Of a stretch of 62,371 nt of DNA, positions 1 to 8,915 are shown piece by piece (within the stretch, counting starts at the first letter, position 1; the number at the start of each line of letters is the position of its first letter). The notes under the pieces are model-generated. The model ran no database searches. It saw only the letters and a program-made list of their open reading frames with translations, and had not been told where the DNA came from. The stretch covers positions 96,001 to 158,371 of the forward strand of contig QCKC01000003.1 in assembly GCA_003215635.1 (NCBI GenBank), read 5' to 3'. The stretch comes from Prochlorococcus sp. AG-409-J19. Lineage in GTDB: Bacteria; Cyanobacteriota; Cyanobacteriia; PCC-6307; Cyanobiaceae. The position numbers and the translations under genes are program-made.

Positions 1-1663
1 TTCTTGGTGGCAGGGGGCAGTTGTATATCAATTGATCCCTCGCAGTTATGCAGATGGGAATGGAGATGGTATTGGCGATCTTCAAGGGTTGAGAAGTCGT
101 CTGAGTTATTTGAAATGGCTTGGTGTTGATGCAATTTGGTTGACTCCTATATATCCCTCACCATTGGAGGACGGGGGATATGACATAACTGATTTTAGAA
201 ATGTTCATCCGGAATTAGGAGATTTAGCGGCATTTCATCGACTTTTAACAGCTGCTCATGAATACGGAATCAAGGTGATTTTGGATCTTGTTCTAAACCA
301 TACCAGTCATCTTCATCCTTGGTTTCAGAGAGCTCGATGGGCTCCTAAGGGAAGCCTTGAGCGGGAAGTATATGTATGGAGTGACGATCCTAATCGTTAT
401 GCAGATGCACCTGTCCTGTTTAGGAATTTTGAGCTTTCTAATTGGGAATGGGATGAAGTAGCAGAACAGTATTACTTACATAGATTTCTGCGTCATCAAC
501 CTGATTTGAATTATGAGAATCCTTGGGTGCAAGAAGAAATGTTGGGTGTTGTCGATTTTTGGCTTCAAAGAGGAGTGGATGGTTTCCGTTTAGATGCTGT
601 TCCATTTTTGTTTGAAACAGAAGGTAGTCGATGCGAGGGACTACCTAAAACGCATGAATTTCTTAAAGAAGTTCGAAAGCGTGTTGACTCTCATGGAGGA
701 GATGTACTCCTTTTGGCTGAGGCAATTCAGCCTGTTAAGGAGGCAGCCCCTTATTTGGCGAAGGATGAACTTCATGGAGCCTTTAATTTTGCTCTAACGG
801 CTCATCTTTTTGCTGCACTTGCTAGTGGGAAAACCAATCAACTAAAGAGTTGTCTATCTGAAGCACAAGAAGTCGTGCCTGGTTGTCGATGGGCAATGCC
901 ATTGCGCAATCACGATGAACTTTGGCTAGGGGATGGACATTTGGTTCCAGACGAAGTTATACAAACAATTCGAACTGGCTTGCATCAAGGTCATGGTCAT
1001 TGGCTTAATTGGGGGATCAATAGGCGTTTAGCTCCATTGCTCAATGGAGACCCTCGCGCTAACCGGGTTTTGCATGCGTTGTTGTATAGCCTTCCAGGAA
1101 TGCCTTTCTTGTATTACGGCGACGAGCTTGGTATGGGTGATTGGCCCGGTTTAAGAGACAGAGATCCTAATAGAACTCCAATGGCTTGGACACCTTCTCG
1201 TAATGGAGGGTTCTCAAGCGCTCCAGATCCATTGCTTGTTCTTCCTCCAATCACGGCTCCTGGTTATGACTACAGAGTCGTAAATGTAGAAGTTCAAAAA
1301 CATTTACCTGGTTCACTTTTAAATTGGCATCGCCGAATGCTTACTTGCCGTCGTTTATTGCGAGCACTTCAAGTTGGCAAGTTTGAGATCTTGCAATCAT
1401 CTCATCCAAGTGTGATTGTTTATGCTCGATATAGCGAGCGAATGACTGTGTTAGTAGCAGCTAATCTTGCTGCAGCAGGAGCTTCTTTTCATTTAGATCT
1501 TAGTCGCTGGAAGGGTCAACGTACTCGCGAAGTCCTTTGGGGGTGTGAGTATCCTTTGGCAGATAAAGAATGGTTTGTATATCTACCATCTTATGGTTTT
1601 AGCTGGTGGCTAATTGGCGAGGTTGAAGAATCTGTAGTTAGTAAAGAGGAAATATTTAGTTGA
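1..1663 (+). CDS. TreS-like GH13 glycoside hydrolase (5'-truncated by window edge)
   Basis: Alpha-glucan-active GH13 enzyme of the trehalose synthase (maltose alpha-glucosyltransferase) type. The frame is open from base 2, and the codons before the first TTG read SWWQGAVVYQ, the usual family N-terminus, so the gene starts upstream of the window. Counting from the TTG at base 32: region I DLVLNH at 85-90, nucleophile Asp188 in GFRLDAV, acid Glu230 in LLLAE, and third carboxylate Asp295 in RNHDE. The blocks THEFLK, RRLAPLL and YYGDELGMGD match TreS better than oligo-1,6-glucosidase. TreS interconverts maltose and trehalose, but the substrate here is not proven. It is followed convergently by glpD after 12 bases. 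GH13 membership is secure; the subfamily is inferred. Confidence 0.87.
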   Translation, partial: SWWQGAVVYQLIPRSYADGNGDGIGDLQGLRSRLSYLKWLGVDAIWLTPIYPSPLEDGGYDITDFRNVHPELGDLAAFHRLLTAAHEYGIKVILDLVLNHTSHLHPWFQRARWAPKGSLEREVYVWSDDPNRYADAPVLFRNFELSNWEWDEVAEQYYLHRFLRHQPDLNYENPWVQEEMLGVVDFWLQRGVDGFRLDAVPFLFETEGSRCEGLPKTHEFLKEVRKRVDSHGGDVLLLAEAIQPVKEAAPYLAKDELHGAFNFALTAHLFAALASGKTNQLKSCLSEAQEVVPGCRWAMPLRNHDELWLGDGHLVPDEVIQTIRTGLHQGHGHWLNWGINRRLAPLLNGDPRANRVLHALLYSLPGMPFLYYGDELGMGDWPGLRDRDPNRTPMAWTPSRNGGFSSAPDPLLVLPPITAPGYDYRVVNVEVQKHLPGSLLNWHRRMLTCRRLLRALQVGKFEILQSSHPSVIVYARYSERMTVLVAANLAAAGASFHLDLSRWKGQRTREVLWGCEYPLADKEWFVYLPSYGFSWWLIGEVEESVVSKEEIFS

Positions 1664-1675
1664 AAGATATTTAGG

Positions 1676-3250
1676 CTATACTGTTAGATCTAACCCTCCT
1701 AAATCTTGATACTTTCTAGCTAATTCAGATTGAATCGTAGGTATGAGTCTTTTTGCTTCATTTATATCAACCATGGCTAGTCTGCATCGACGAGCCATCA
1801 TATCTGTTGTCGTTTTTGCATGCTCATTAATCATCCAATGATGAATCTCGGCTTTGCATATGGGAATTACATCACTCAAAGGTTCCCTGTCAGAGATGTT
1901 AGAGCTTTGGATAATAGAAAGAGCATCTACTCCATAACTTGATTGTAGATGATCTATTTGCATTGTTTGTAAAGGTGAATCTTGGAGATCTTTTTTTAGT
2001 TGACTTTTGTGTTGACTTAGGAGTGAGTTTGTTTTTCGGGAATCTTTTTCACATCCAATTAGAGGTATTTGTTTCTCTTTTGGAAGAGAACTGCCTAGAA
2101 CGGTTTCGATGGCTTTAAGAGTGTCTAGTGCAATAGGACGACAAGTCGTCCATTTGCCACCCATAGCACTAATTAAACCGCATTCAAGTATTTCAATCTC
2201 ATGCTCTCTGACAACACGGCTGCTATCAGTTGATTCTTTCTCTTGTTCTTTAGGTTTAAGAAGAGGTCGCCCTCCTGCCCAAGAACTAATTATTGAAGGT
2301 TTATGTAAATTAGGGAATAATGCTTGTAGATGATTAATTAAATAATTTTGTTCTTGTTCTGATGGAATTTGACTGTCATTGATTGCACATGGTGTATCTG
2401 TAGTCCCTACTAAAGTGCGTCCAAAGAACGGTAAAACAAATAGTACACGATTGTCATTTGTTTTTGGTAGTAGAATGCCTATTCCTTTGGGGCAAAGTTT
2501 TTCTTGTAAAACAATATGTATGCCTCTACTTGTGATAATTCGCTGAGAAGCATTTGGCTCCGCGCTTTGACGTAATTGATCAGCTTGAATTCCAGTTGCA
2601 TTTACAATTACTTTTGCTTCCCAATGTTCTTTTTCTCCATATATATTCTCACTGATAGCTCCAGTTAAACGGCCATTTGTTTGCTTGGTTAATTCGATTA
2701 CCTTTGAATGTGTGCGTAAAATAGCACCTGCTTTTTTTGCTGTTAGTGCAAGTAAAAGATTGAGTCTTGCATCATTGAATTGTCCATCGCTATATGCAAC
2801 CCCGCCGTTGAAGTTTCCATTTAGGCGCGGTATTAAATCATGTATTTGAGTGTTAGAAAGTAGACGGCTTTTTTTTATTTGATCTTTTCCGGAGAGGAGG
2901 TCGTATAGTCCAAGCCCGATTCGGTAATACCCACTTCCAAAACAATTCACACAAGGCAGGGCAAGTTCTAATTGCTTGGCAAGAAAAGGGGTTTTTTTCA
3001 GCCAATAAGCTCTTTCTGATAGAGCTTCTTGAACAAGTTTTAGTTGTGAGATATCTCCAGTTTTGAAAGCTAACTCGAGGTAGCGCACTCCTCCATGGAG
3101 AAGTTTGGTGCTTCTCGAGCTTGTTCCATGCCCAACATCACCAGAATCAATGAGGGCTACTTTGAGACCTCTTTTTACTGCCTCGTAGGCAGTAGTTGAA
3201 CCATTGGCTCCTGCTCCAATTATTAGTAGGTCAACATTTTTCTTATTCAT
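1676..3250 (-). CDS. glpD: Aerobic glycerol-3-phosphate dehydrogenase (FAD)
   Basis: Oxidises sn-glycerol-3-phosphate to dihydroxyacetone phosphate and passes electrons to the quinone pool at the membrane. The 524-residue protein opens with the FAD-binding dinucleotide fold (DLLIIGAGANGSTTA, about residues 7-21), followed by the HGTSSRSTKLLHGGVRYLE block characteristic of GlpD, and has the expected length. It overlaps the glpK stop region by 8 bases on the same strand, so the two are very likely one transcript and translationally coupled. Together they form the glycerol to G3P to DHAP route. Confidence 0.96.
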   Translation of the reverse strand: MNKKNVDLLIIGAGANGSTTAYEAVKRGLKVALIDSGDVGHGTSSRSTKLLHGGVRYLELAFKTGDISQLKLVQEALSERAYWLKKTPFLAKQLELALPCVNCFGSGYYRIGLGLYDLLSGKDQIKKSRLLSNTQIHDLIPRLNGNFNGGVAYSDGQFNDARLNLLLALTAKKAGAILRTHSKVIELTKQTNGRLTGAISENIYGEKEHWEAKVIVNATGIQADQLRQSAEPNASQRIITSRGIHIVLQEKLCPKGIGILLPKTNDNRVLFVLPFFGRTLVGTTDTPCAINDSQIPSEQEQNYLINHLQALFPNLHKPSIISSWAGGRPLLKPKEQEKESTDSSRVVREHEIEILECGLISAMGGKWTTCRPIALDTLKAIETVLGSSLPKEKQIPLIGCEKDSRKTNSLLSQHKSQLKKDLQDSPLQTMQIDHLQSSYGVDALSIIQSSNISDREPLSDVIPICKAEIHHWMINEHAKTTTDMMARRCRLAMVDINEAKRLIPTIQSELARKYQDLGGLDLTV

Positions 3251-4748
3251 GCCACTTTAGACTTCTCTTGACGGCATTATTCCATCGAGATTTCATTGCA
3301 TCTCTTTCATTGCTATTGATTTTAGAGAGAAATAATTCTGCTCCGTGACGCTTTTGGACTGATAAATCTTCTAGATCTTTGAATATATTTGCTTGAAGGC
3401 CAGCAAGCAATGCCACTCCTCTAGCCGTACTTTCAAGGTTGGCAGGCCGACGTACCGTTATCCCGGTGGTATTCGCTTGCGATTGTAGTAGTGGGTTAGA
3501 AGCAGCTGCTCCTCCATCAACTGCAAGCTCAGTTAACTTTTCTCCTAATGCTTTTTGGGCGAGATCAACCAGAGTGGCAACTGATAAGGAAATACCTTCA
3601 AGAGCAGCCTTCGCAATGTGAGATTTATTGGTATCACGAGTTAGGCCAATGATTAGCCCTCGGGCATTTGGATCCCAATGAGGAGTCCCCCATCCTGTAA
3701 AAGCTGGTACCAAGATTACGCCTGACGAATTATCTACTTTATTTGCTAGGAAATTAATTTCCTCTGCTTTCTCGATGATTCCTAATCCGTCTCTTAGCCA
3801 TTGCACGACCGTTCCAGCATTGAATAAGCTGCCTTCAATGCAGTAGGTCGGCAAGCCTTCTGAGTCCGTCCATGCAAGAGTGCTTAATAAACCATCATTT
3901 GATCTGTAGATTTCTTTCCCTGTATTAACAACTAGGAACGCACCAGTGCCATAGGTGCATTTAGCTTCTCCTTTTTTCAGGCATAACTGCCCTAATGTCG
4001 CTGCTTGTTGATCTCCAAGCATCGCTTGAATTTTGACGCCTGAAAATGGATGGCCGTTTGAAATTTTTCCAAAGTCTCCCCTACATGGAACGAGATGAGG
4101 TAATGCACTCATTGGAAGATTAATTATCTCGCAGAAATCTTCTGCCCATTTGCGTTCTTCTAAATCCATTAAGAGTGTTCGGCTTGCATTACTCATGTCT
4201 GAGTAGTGCTTCTCTCCATTAGTTAGCTGCCACAAGATCCAGCTTTCGACTGTCCCGAAACATAGGTCTCTTTGATCTCTTGCTAAACGCGCTTCTGTCT
4301 CGTTTAGTAGCAGCCAAAAGATTTTGCTTGCACTGAAGTAAGGGTCAATAAGTAATCCCGTTCTTTTTGTCCATTCTTTTTCTAAACCTTTATTTTTCCA
4401 ATCCGCACAGATTTGTGCAGTTCGGCCGTCTTGCCATACAAGTGCAGGTCCGCAAGGCTTTCCATTACTTCTTCTCCAAAGCAAAGTGGTTTCTCTTTGA
4501 TTGGTGATCCCACAAGTTAAAACTGATCTTCTTTGTTGAGGGGTGAGACTCTCCTCAAGTGTCTTCATCGCCTGTTGTTGGCTGCTCCAAATTTCTAGAG
4601 GGTCTTGTTGAACCCACCCATCAGCAGGATATTCAATACTAAGAGGAGCACTTGCACTGGCTATTGAATTCCCAGAAGAATCAAACAATACGGCTCTAGA
4701 GCTGCTAGTCCCTTGATCTAGGGCTAGGAGAAGTGGTTCGTCTTCCAT
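3243..4748 (-). CDS. glpK: Glycerol kinase
   Basis: Phosphorylates glycerol with ATP to glycerol-3-phosphate. The FGGY-family N-terminal phosphate motif LLALDQGTSSSRAVLF lies near the start. WQDGRT, the GDQQAATLGQ block and the C-terminal DGGAAASNPLLQ motif are all present, and the length of about 501 residues is normal. I chose the ATG at 4748 (MEDEPLLL); an upstream in-frame TTG at 4766 would add six residues. Its 3' end overlaps glpD. The divergent GH13 gene begins within about 20-55 bases, so the two upstream control regions must be shared or lie inside coding sequence. Confidence 0.96.
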   Translation of the reverse strand: MEDEPLLLALDQGTSSSRAVLFDSSGNSIASASAPLSIEYPADGWVQQDPLEIWSSQQQAMKTLEESLTPQQRRSVLTCGITNQRETTLLWRRSNGKPCGPALVWQDGRTAQICADWKNKGLEKEWTKRTGLLIDPYFSASKIFWLLLNETEARLARDQRDLCFGTVESWILWQLTNGEKHYSDMSNASRTLLMDLEERKWAEDFCEIINLPMSALPHLVPCRGDFGKISNGHPFSGVKIQAMLGDQQAATLGQLCLKKGEAKCTYGTGAFLVVNTGKEIYRSNDGLLSTLAWTDSEGLPTYCIEGSLFNAGTVVQWLRDGLGIIEKAEEINFLANKVDNSSGVILVPAFTGWGTPHWDPNARGLIIGLTRDTNKSHIAKAALEGISLSVATLVDLAQKALGEKLTELAVDGGAAASNPLLQSQANTTGITVRRPANLESTARGVALLAGLQANIFKDLEDLSVQKRHGAELFLSKINSNERDAMKSRWNNAVKRSLKWHE

Positions 4749-4766
4749 GGCTTTTCTGTTTACCAA

Positions 4767-6239
4767 TTGCTAGCGGTAGGAAAGCAAAATGCAAAGCAAA
4801 CTGTGCAGAAGCATTTATTTTCAAGTCCCCCCCACTGGGTTGCTAATTCATTTGTCTATCAGATTTTTCCGGATCGATTTAAAAAGAGTAAACGAGTCAG
4901 TTCTAATCAAGATCTTTTTCTAGAACCTTGGCGAAGTACTCCTTCGCGTAATGGCTTTAAGGGTGGAGATCTTTATGGAGTAATTGAGGCATTAGATTAC
5001 TTGCAGGAAATCGGAGTCACTTGTTTATATTTAAATCCTATATTTAACTCAGCAGCTAATCATCGATATCATACTTATGATTATATGTCTGTTGATCCCT
5101 TGTTGGGAGGCAACCAAGCTCTTTTTGAACTAATTGAATCTTTACATTTAAGAGGAATGCGCATCATTCTAGATGGTGTATTTAATCATTGTGGTAGGGG
5201 CTTTTGGGCATTTCATCATCTGATAGAGAATGCAGAAAGTTCTCCTTATCGTGATTGGTTTATCATTAATGATTGGCCAATTAATCCCTATCCTGGTTCA
5301 AATCAAAAATGTGGATATAGCTGTTGGTGGAATGACCCTGCATTGCCTAAATTTAACCATGGCAATCCTCAAGTTCAAAACTATCTTATTCAAGTCGGAT
5401 GTTTTTGGATTGAAAGAGGTATTGATGGATGGCGTTTAGATGTTCCAGATGAGGTTCCAGATGAGTTTTGGGTTGCTTTCCGTAAGAGAATTAAGAAAAT
5501 TAATTCTGAGGCATGGATAGTTGGGGAGATCTGGGGTGATGCAAGAAAGTGGTTAAAGGGTGAGCATTTTGATGGGGTAATGAATTATAGGATTGGATGG
5601 AGTAGCCTTTGTTGGGTTGGCTCTAATTCGCTAAAAAATGATTATATAAATCCTTTATATCCAATAAAGAATATTACTGGTGATTATTTTTTGAAGGTTT
5701 TAGAAACCACTTTGGGATGGTATTCTTCTGAAACTAATTGTAGTCAATTGAATTTGCTAGATAGTCATGATGTTCCTAGAGCTCTTCATACGCTTGATGG
5801 AGATGTTGAAGCATTGAAATTAGCTCTTCTTTTGCTATTTTTAAATCCTGGTGCACCATGTATATATTATGGAACTGAAATTGGTTTAAATGGTGGCAAA
5901 GAACCATCTTGCAGGGAAGCTTTCCCATGGAAGATAAGCTGGAAAGTTGATCTGAGAAGTTATATTCGTTCTCTGTGGGAGTTCAGAAAAAACTCCATCG
6001 GCTTTATTTCTCCTGGCCTTGATTGGGAAGTTATAGGATTAGATGGATTGCATGGATATGGATTAAAAGCAGGCAAAAAATCAATTAAAACATCTACCAA
6101 GATCGATGTGTTCATTAATAGAAGTAGAACATCCAGCTTAGCTATCCCGTCAAAATATATAGAGAAATCTTTCTATGTTGGATCTTCAGAGATGAAAGAT
6201 AATTTTTTGCCAACTCAATCTGGAATTGTATTCACTTGA
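4767..6239 (+). CDS. Neopullulanase/cyclomaltodextrinase-like GH13 glycosidase
   Basis: Alpha-amylase-fold enzyme that probably hydrolyses alpha-1,4/1,6 glucans or cyclodextrins. From the TTG at 4767 the motifs are: VYQIFPDRF at 30-38, region I LDGVFNH at 135-141, nucleophile Asp225 in GWRLDVPDEV, acid Glu254 in IVGEIW, and LLDSHDVPR carrying the third carboxylate. IYYGTEIGLNGG follows. It lacks the N-terminal starch-binding domain common in larger GH13_20 enzymes. The start is uncertain: TTG 4767 abuts glpK, and GTG 4803 is an in-frame alternative. It may feed glucose units into the same carbon pool as the TreS-like gene beyond glpKD; that link rests on proximity only. Confidence 0.88.
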   Translation: MLAVGKQNAKQTVQKHLFSSPPHWVANSFVYQIFPDRFKKSKRVSSNQDLFLEPWRSTPSRNGFKGGDLYGVIEALDYLQEIGVTCLYLNPIFNSAANHRYHTYDYMSVDPLLGGNQALFELIESLHLRGMRIILDGVFNHCGRGFWAFHHLIENAESSPYRDWFIINDWPINPYPGSNQKCGYSCWWNDPALPKFNHGNPQVQNYLIQVGCFWIERGIDGWRLDVPDEVPDEFWVAFRKRIKKINSEAWIVGEIWGDARKWLKGEHFDGVMNYRIGWSSLCWVGSNSLKNDYINPLYPIKNITGDYFLKVLETTLGWYSSETNCSQLNLLDSHDVPRALHTLDGDVEALKLALLLLFLNPGAPCIYYGTEIGLNGGKEPSCREAFPWKISWKVDLRSYIRSLWEFRKNSIGFISPGLDWEVIGLDGLHGYGLKAGKKSIKTSTKIDVFINRSRTSSLAIPSKYIEKSFYVGSSEMKDNFLPTQSGIVFT

Positions 6240-6317
6240 TTTTACTTTTTTAAGACATCTCCAGTCTTCATATTGTTAGTTATTTTAGCCTAATTAAATA
6301 TTTATAGATATGATCTT

Positions 6318-6677
6318 TTACCACATGTCTTCATTTTTATTAGATGACTCTGACTTTCGTTGCTCTAAGACCTCTAGTCTCTTTTGGAACTCTTCTTCCT
6401 TAGAAGGAATATATTCTTCTTCGTTGCCCTTCATTTTGATGACAGTCTTGATTTGGTTGCCAAAATCTTCTTTGAAATGTTCTTCCATTTCTTTCCAAAC
6501 TTCTTTCTCTTCTTCATTGCCAACAGTCCCCCTGACTTGAAGTTGAAGCACATCTTTGGCAAACTTTCTTAGAGCATCTTCTGACATATCATTTATACGT
6601 CTCTCTATATAAATCTCTTTGAGAGCTTCTAATTGCTGCTTTGTGAGGTCTTTGTGGGTAATCCCTTTTGTTCCCAT
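6318..6677 (-). CDS. Conserved hypothetical charged protein
   Basis: A 119-residue, highly charged, predominantly helical protein. The opening MGTKGITHKDLTKQQLEAL is followed by an Arg/Glu/Lys-rich middle with RRINDMSEDALRKFAKDVLQLQ, and the C-terminus is Lys/Glu/Ser-rich. There is no signal peptide, membrane segment or catalytic motif. It starts at a clear ATG. The N-terminal block looks like a small hypothetical widespread in marine picocyanobacteria, recalled rather than searched. Function unknown; probably cytoplasmic. It ends convergently with the GH13 gene after a 78-base spacer in which I see no clear terminator. Confidence 0.8.
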   Translation of the reverse strand: MGTKGITHKDLTKQQLEALKEIYIERRINDMSEDALRKFAKDVLQLQVRGTVGNEEEKEVWKEMEEHFKEDFGNQIKTVIKMKGNEEEYIPSKEEEFQKRLEVLEQRKSESSNKNEDMW

Positions 6678-7148
6678 TCTGAAATAGTATCTTTATAAAT
6701 GATGATCCTGTGATTTAGGAAAATTGCAAGGTTGGCTTTTTGCTTTCGATTTCATTTCAGCAACCTTGTTCTTTTGTATAGAAGATAAAGATTTTCTTAT
6801 TACTGGTTCAGTTCACCGATTTGGTAGTTGAGGATAGCTCTTTTGAAACGGAAGTAGATCAAAAAAGATTTTAGGCTCGGATTCAGGAATCTTTGGTAGT
6901 TACTGCAGAAACTTTTTTCTATTAAGAAAAATAGGAATTATTTGGGAAAGCTAACCCGTTCTTCAAGCTAGGAGGAACTGCTTTGAGCACTTTTGGTTTC
7001 TTCTTCACGAAGTCATTTCGAGAGAGCCCAGTGTTTTTAAGATATTTTTTGTCTCCTCTCATCGTTCGCAGTCTGTTTTTTTACCATTCCAACTCGCGAT
7101 TGGAACAAATACTCATTAGTCTCTCTGTTCCTGTGAGTACAAGGTCAA
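6678..7148. other. Gene-poor spacer
   Basis: About 470 bases without a convincing gene. A strong Shine-Dalgarno-like AGGAGG at about 6970-6975 precedes a TTG-initiated 63-codon frame (6983-7174), but its translation is low-complexity Phe/Ser/Leu with no recognisable feature, so I do not call it. No hairpin or tRNA seen. Confidence 0.5.
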
Positions 7149-7262
7149 ATGACTCCTATTTCTGCTGCGCTTAATTCCATTCCTATTGGAACTAGAGATT
7201 TACTGGAATTTGCTTTTTTTGTAGCAGTGGGAATAACAGCAGGAGCATTGGGCTTGATTTAG
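7149..7262 (+). CDS. Candidate 37-residue single-span membrane protein
   Basis: ATG at 7149 opens a 37-codon frame ending at TAG 7260-7262. The N-terminus is polar (MTPISAALNSIPIGTRD). It is followed by a roughly 20-residue hydrophobic stretch rich in Ala, Gly, Phe and Val that ends at the C-terminus. This layout is typical of tiny cyanobacterial membrane subunits. It does not match PsbX, PsbY, PsaM, PetM or Psb30 as I remember them. The only upstream ribosome-site-like sequence is a weak CAAGG. It lies just outside the tRNA-Thr-bounded segment. Confidence 0.4.
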   Translation: MTPISAALNSIPIGTRDLLEFAFFVAVGITAGALGLI

Positions 7263-7301
7263 CCGCAAGAACTAACTTTTGTGCTTTAGTCCCTAATCCA
7301 A

Positions 7302-7391
<90 letters not shown>

Positions 7392-7548
7392 TTTAGCTCA
7401 CCTAAATCCCAACCAAGTCAGCTGATCTCGTTGACGCACTGAGAATGTAGACCAATCTTTTAGCTTTGCTAAACCACCTCTGGGGAGCGTTGGTGACTAC
7501 TGATAAATACTTTCAGATTAGTTTTTTAATGTGGAATTCGAGTTCACG

Positions 7549-7592
7549 ATCTCTGTATTGGAGCAGTAGATAAGCTGCTCCAATACAGAGAT
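7549..7592. other. 18-bp perfect inverted repeat (hairpin)
   Basis: The left arm 7549-7566 and right arm 7575-7592 are perfect reverse complements (arm ATCTCTGTATTGGAGCAG) separated by an 8-base loop. Neither strand has a proper T-tract directly after the stem, so it is not a textbook intrinsic terminator. It lies in the 338-base spacer between the left tRNA-Thr copy and the DUF3303-like gene, which otherwise holds nothing I can name. It could be a structured leader, a small RNA or a recombination or arm-type element. Confidence 0.75.
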
Positions 7593-7711
7593 AACCCTTT
7601 TGTATTGCTCAGCATCGTCACGACAATTCACCTCATCGCACCTTGAAAACTAAATATATGTAAGTCAAATCAGTCCTGGTCTGTTATGAACAAGTGGTTA
7701 TTAAAAACGTC

Positions 7712-7984
7712 ATGCTCTACGTTCAGCACTGGAAGATAAAGTCTGGTTACCACCAGAAAAGTGCAGAAAAGTTTCTAGCGACTGGTGCACCCTATCCAGG
7801 GGTTAAATCATTTTCTCGTTATCACGCACCAGGTTCATTAGAGGGTTGGATTGTTGTTGAAACTGATGATCCAAAACCTTTATATGAACACGCCGCTGTA
7901 TGGGCTGAGTTTCTTGATTGGGAAACTACTCCAGTTTTCACAGACGAAGAGGCTGGTCCTATTTGCGCAAAGATCTACAGCTAA
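7712..7984 (+). CDS. DUF3303-like small protein
   Basis: A 90-residue cytoplasmic protein resembling the DUF3303 family of small ferredoxin-like alpha+beta proteins of unknown role. It opens MLYVQHWKI, followed by the GVKSFSRYHAPGSLEGWIVVETDD core and LYEHAAVWAEFLDWETTPVFTDEEA near the end. I placed the start at ATG 7712; a GTG at 7694 would add six residues. It is the first gene inside the tRNA-Thr-bounded segment and lies 76 bases before the DUF3764-like gene in the same direction. Both may share a transcript. Confidence 0.75.
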   Translation: MLYVQHWKIKSGYHQKSAEKFLATGAPYPGVKSFSRYHAPGSLEGWIVVETDDPKPLYEHAAVWAEFLDWETTPVFTDEEAGPICAKIYS

Positions 7985-8060
7985 TTGAACTAAACAAGCA
8001 ATTCGGGGCAATATCCCCCCTGTCCTTGTGCCTTCTTTCTAATCACTTTCATATTTTTAT

Positions 8061-8345
8061 ATGGCCACTGAAACTACCGTTTTTGACTTCAAAATTAGCA
8101 AAACTTTTCAAGAATGGGCTGCTATTTATGACAGCGAAGAAAATAAAGCCATGTTGAAAGCAGGCGGAATCTCCTCTCTATATCGAGGCTTAAATAAAGA
8201 AGATTCCTCAAGAGCAATTGTTATTTTTCAAGCTGAAGAGGGAGTGGCTATGGGCATGTGGAACGACCCAGAGGCAAAAGTAATGATTGAATCCAGTGGC
8301 CATATCTATGACCAAACCACAATTACTCAATGGATTGATGGCTAG
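8061..8345 (+). CDS. DUF3764-like small protein
   Basis: A 94-residue protein resembling the cyanobacterial DUF3764 family: TTVFDFKISKTFQEWAAIYDSEENK, then GISSLYRGLNKEDSSRAIVIFQAEEGVA and a C-terminal ESSGHIYDQTTITQW. Like the preceding DUF3303-like protein it is probably a dimeric alpha-beta-barrel (ferredoxin-like) protein; that is inference from pattern. It has no signal peptide or membrane span. It starts at ATG 8061. Its stop codon directly abuts the stop of the convergent minus-strand ORF at 8346. Confidence 0.78.
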   Translation: MATETTVFDFKISKTFQEWAAIYDSEENKAMLKAGGISSLYRGLNKEDSSRAIVIFQAEEGVAMGMWNDPEAKVMIESSGHIYDQTTITQWIDG

Positions 8346-8504
8346 TTAGGTCACTTTAGAAACAGTGATTAGCAGAATAACTTCTTCTTGCATGTGGTTA
8401 GTTTGCTCTTGCTTATCGGCTGATGACTCAGTGACTGTGAGGTAAACAAACAGGATTGTTAGAGGGCAGACAACGATCCGAGCGATAGGCCAGAAGTAGC
8501 GCAT
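8346..8504 (-). CDS. Candidate 52-residue membrane protein coupled to the upstream small ORF
   Basis: The ATG at 8504 overlaps the stop of the preceding minus-strand ORF as TAATG, a classic translational coupling. The 52-residue product begins MRYFWPIARIVVCPLTILFVYL, one hydrophobic segment of about 20 residues. A charged linker with EQTNHMQEE and a second, weaker hydrophobic stretch (VILLITV) follow. Homology unknown. The coupling to 8504-8668 and the exact stop-to-stop abutment with the DUF3764-like gene argue that it is real. Confidence 0.5.
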   Translation of the reverse strand: MRYFWPIARIVVCPLTILFVYLTVTESSADKQEQTNHMQEEVILLITVSKVT

Positions 8505-8668
8505 TAGTCTTCTCTGCGTATCCCCATAGTTCTGTTCTTCTTGTCTTGATTGATCTCTGCTTTGAGTTTGTTGTAGTAAGTGATCTCTTCAGGATCATCT
8601 GAACCAAGTCCATATCCCATCGTTGCTGCGAGGTAAATCTTGTGTTTTCTATACGAGGCAAGAGTCAT
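8504..8668 (-). CDS. Small hypothetical protein (about 54 residues)
   Basis: Product MTLASYRKHKIYLAATMGYG, then a polar Asp/Glu/Lys/Asn-rich tail ending in KKNRTMGIRRED. I chose the ATG at 8668; the frame remains open to 8707, which would add 13 residues. The Tyr/Lys/Arg-rich N-terminus and acidic-basic C-terminus suggest a soluble protein. No family recognised with certainty. Its stop overlaps the start of the next small ORF (TAATG), so the two form a mini-operon. Confidence 0.5.
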   Translation of the reverse strand: MTLASYRKHKIYLAATMGYGLGSDDPEEITYYNKLKAEINQDKKNRTMGIRRED

Positions 8669-8915
8669 TAACAACAAGTCCTTTATATTTACTAGAAGCT
8701 CTAACAATCATTTCTCTAATCTTTTGAAACTGCTTTTCCCAAAAGCAAATAACAAAATTAGGAATTGGTTTGTTGATAGGCATGCTTAAAAAGCGACTTG
8801 AGTGGGTCCCTTGAGAGTCGGCTGTCAATCAAAAACAGGGTAGCTGTCTATTTTTGTTAGTCGTGAAGATCAAGAGGAAAAAAATTACGCTTTAATAAAG
8901 TAATGAACTGCTACG

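Noticed and set aside
6983..7174. 63-codon TTG frame behind a strong AGGAGG
   Set aside because: Translation is low-complexity Phe/Ser/Leu with a run of aromatic residues and overlaps the better small membrane ORF at 7149. The ribosome site alone is not enough.
8428..8661. 77-codon minus-strand frame
   Set aside because: It overlaps, in another frame, the better-supported coupled ORFs at 8346-8504 and 8504-8668, and its Thr/Arg/Ser-rich product has no structure.
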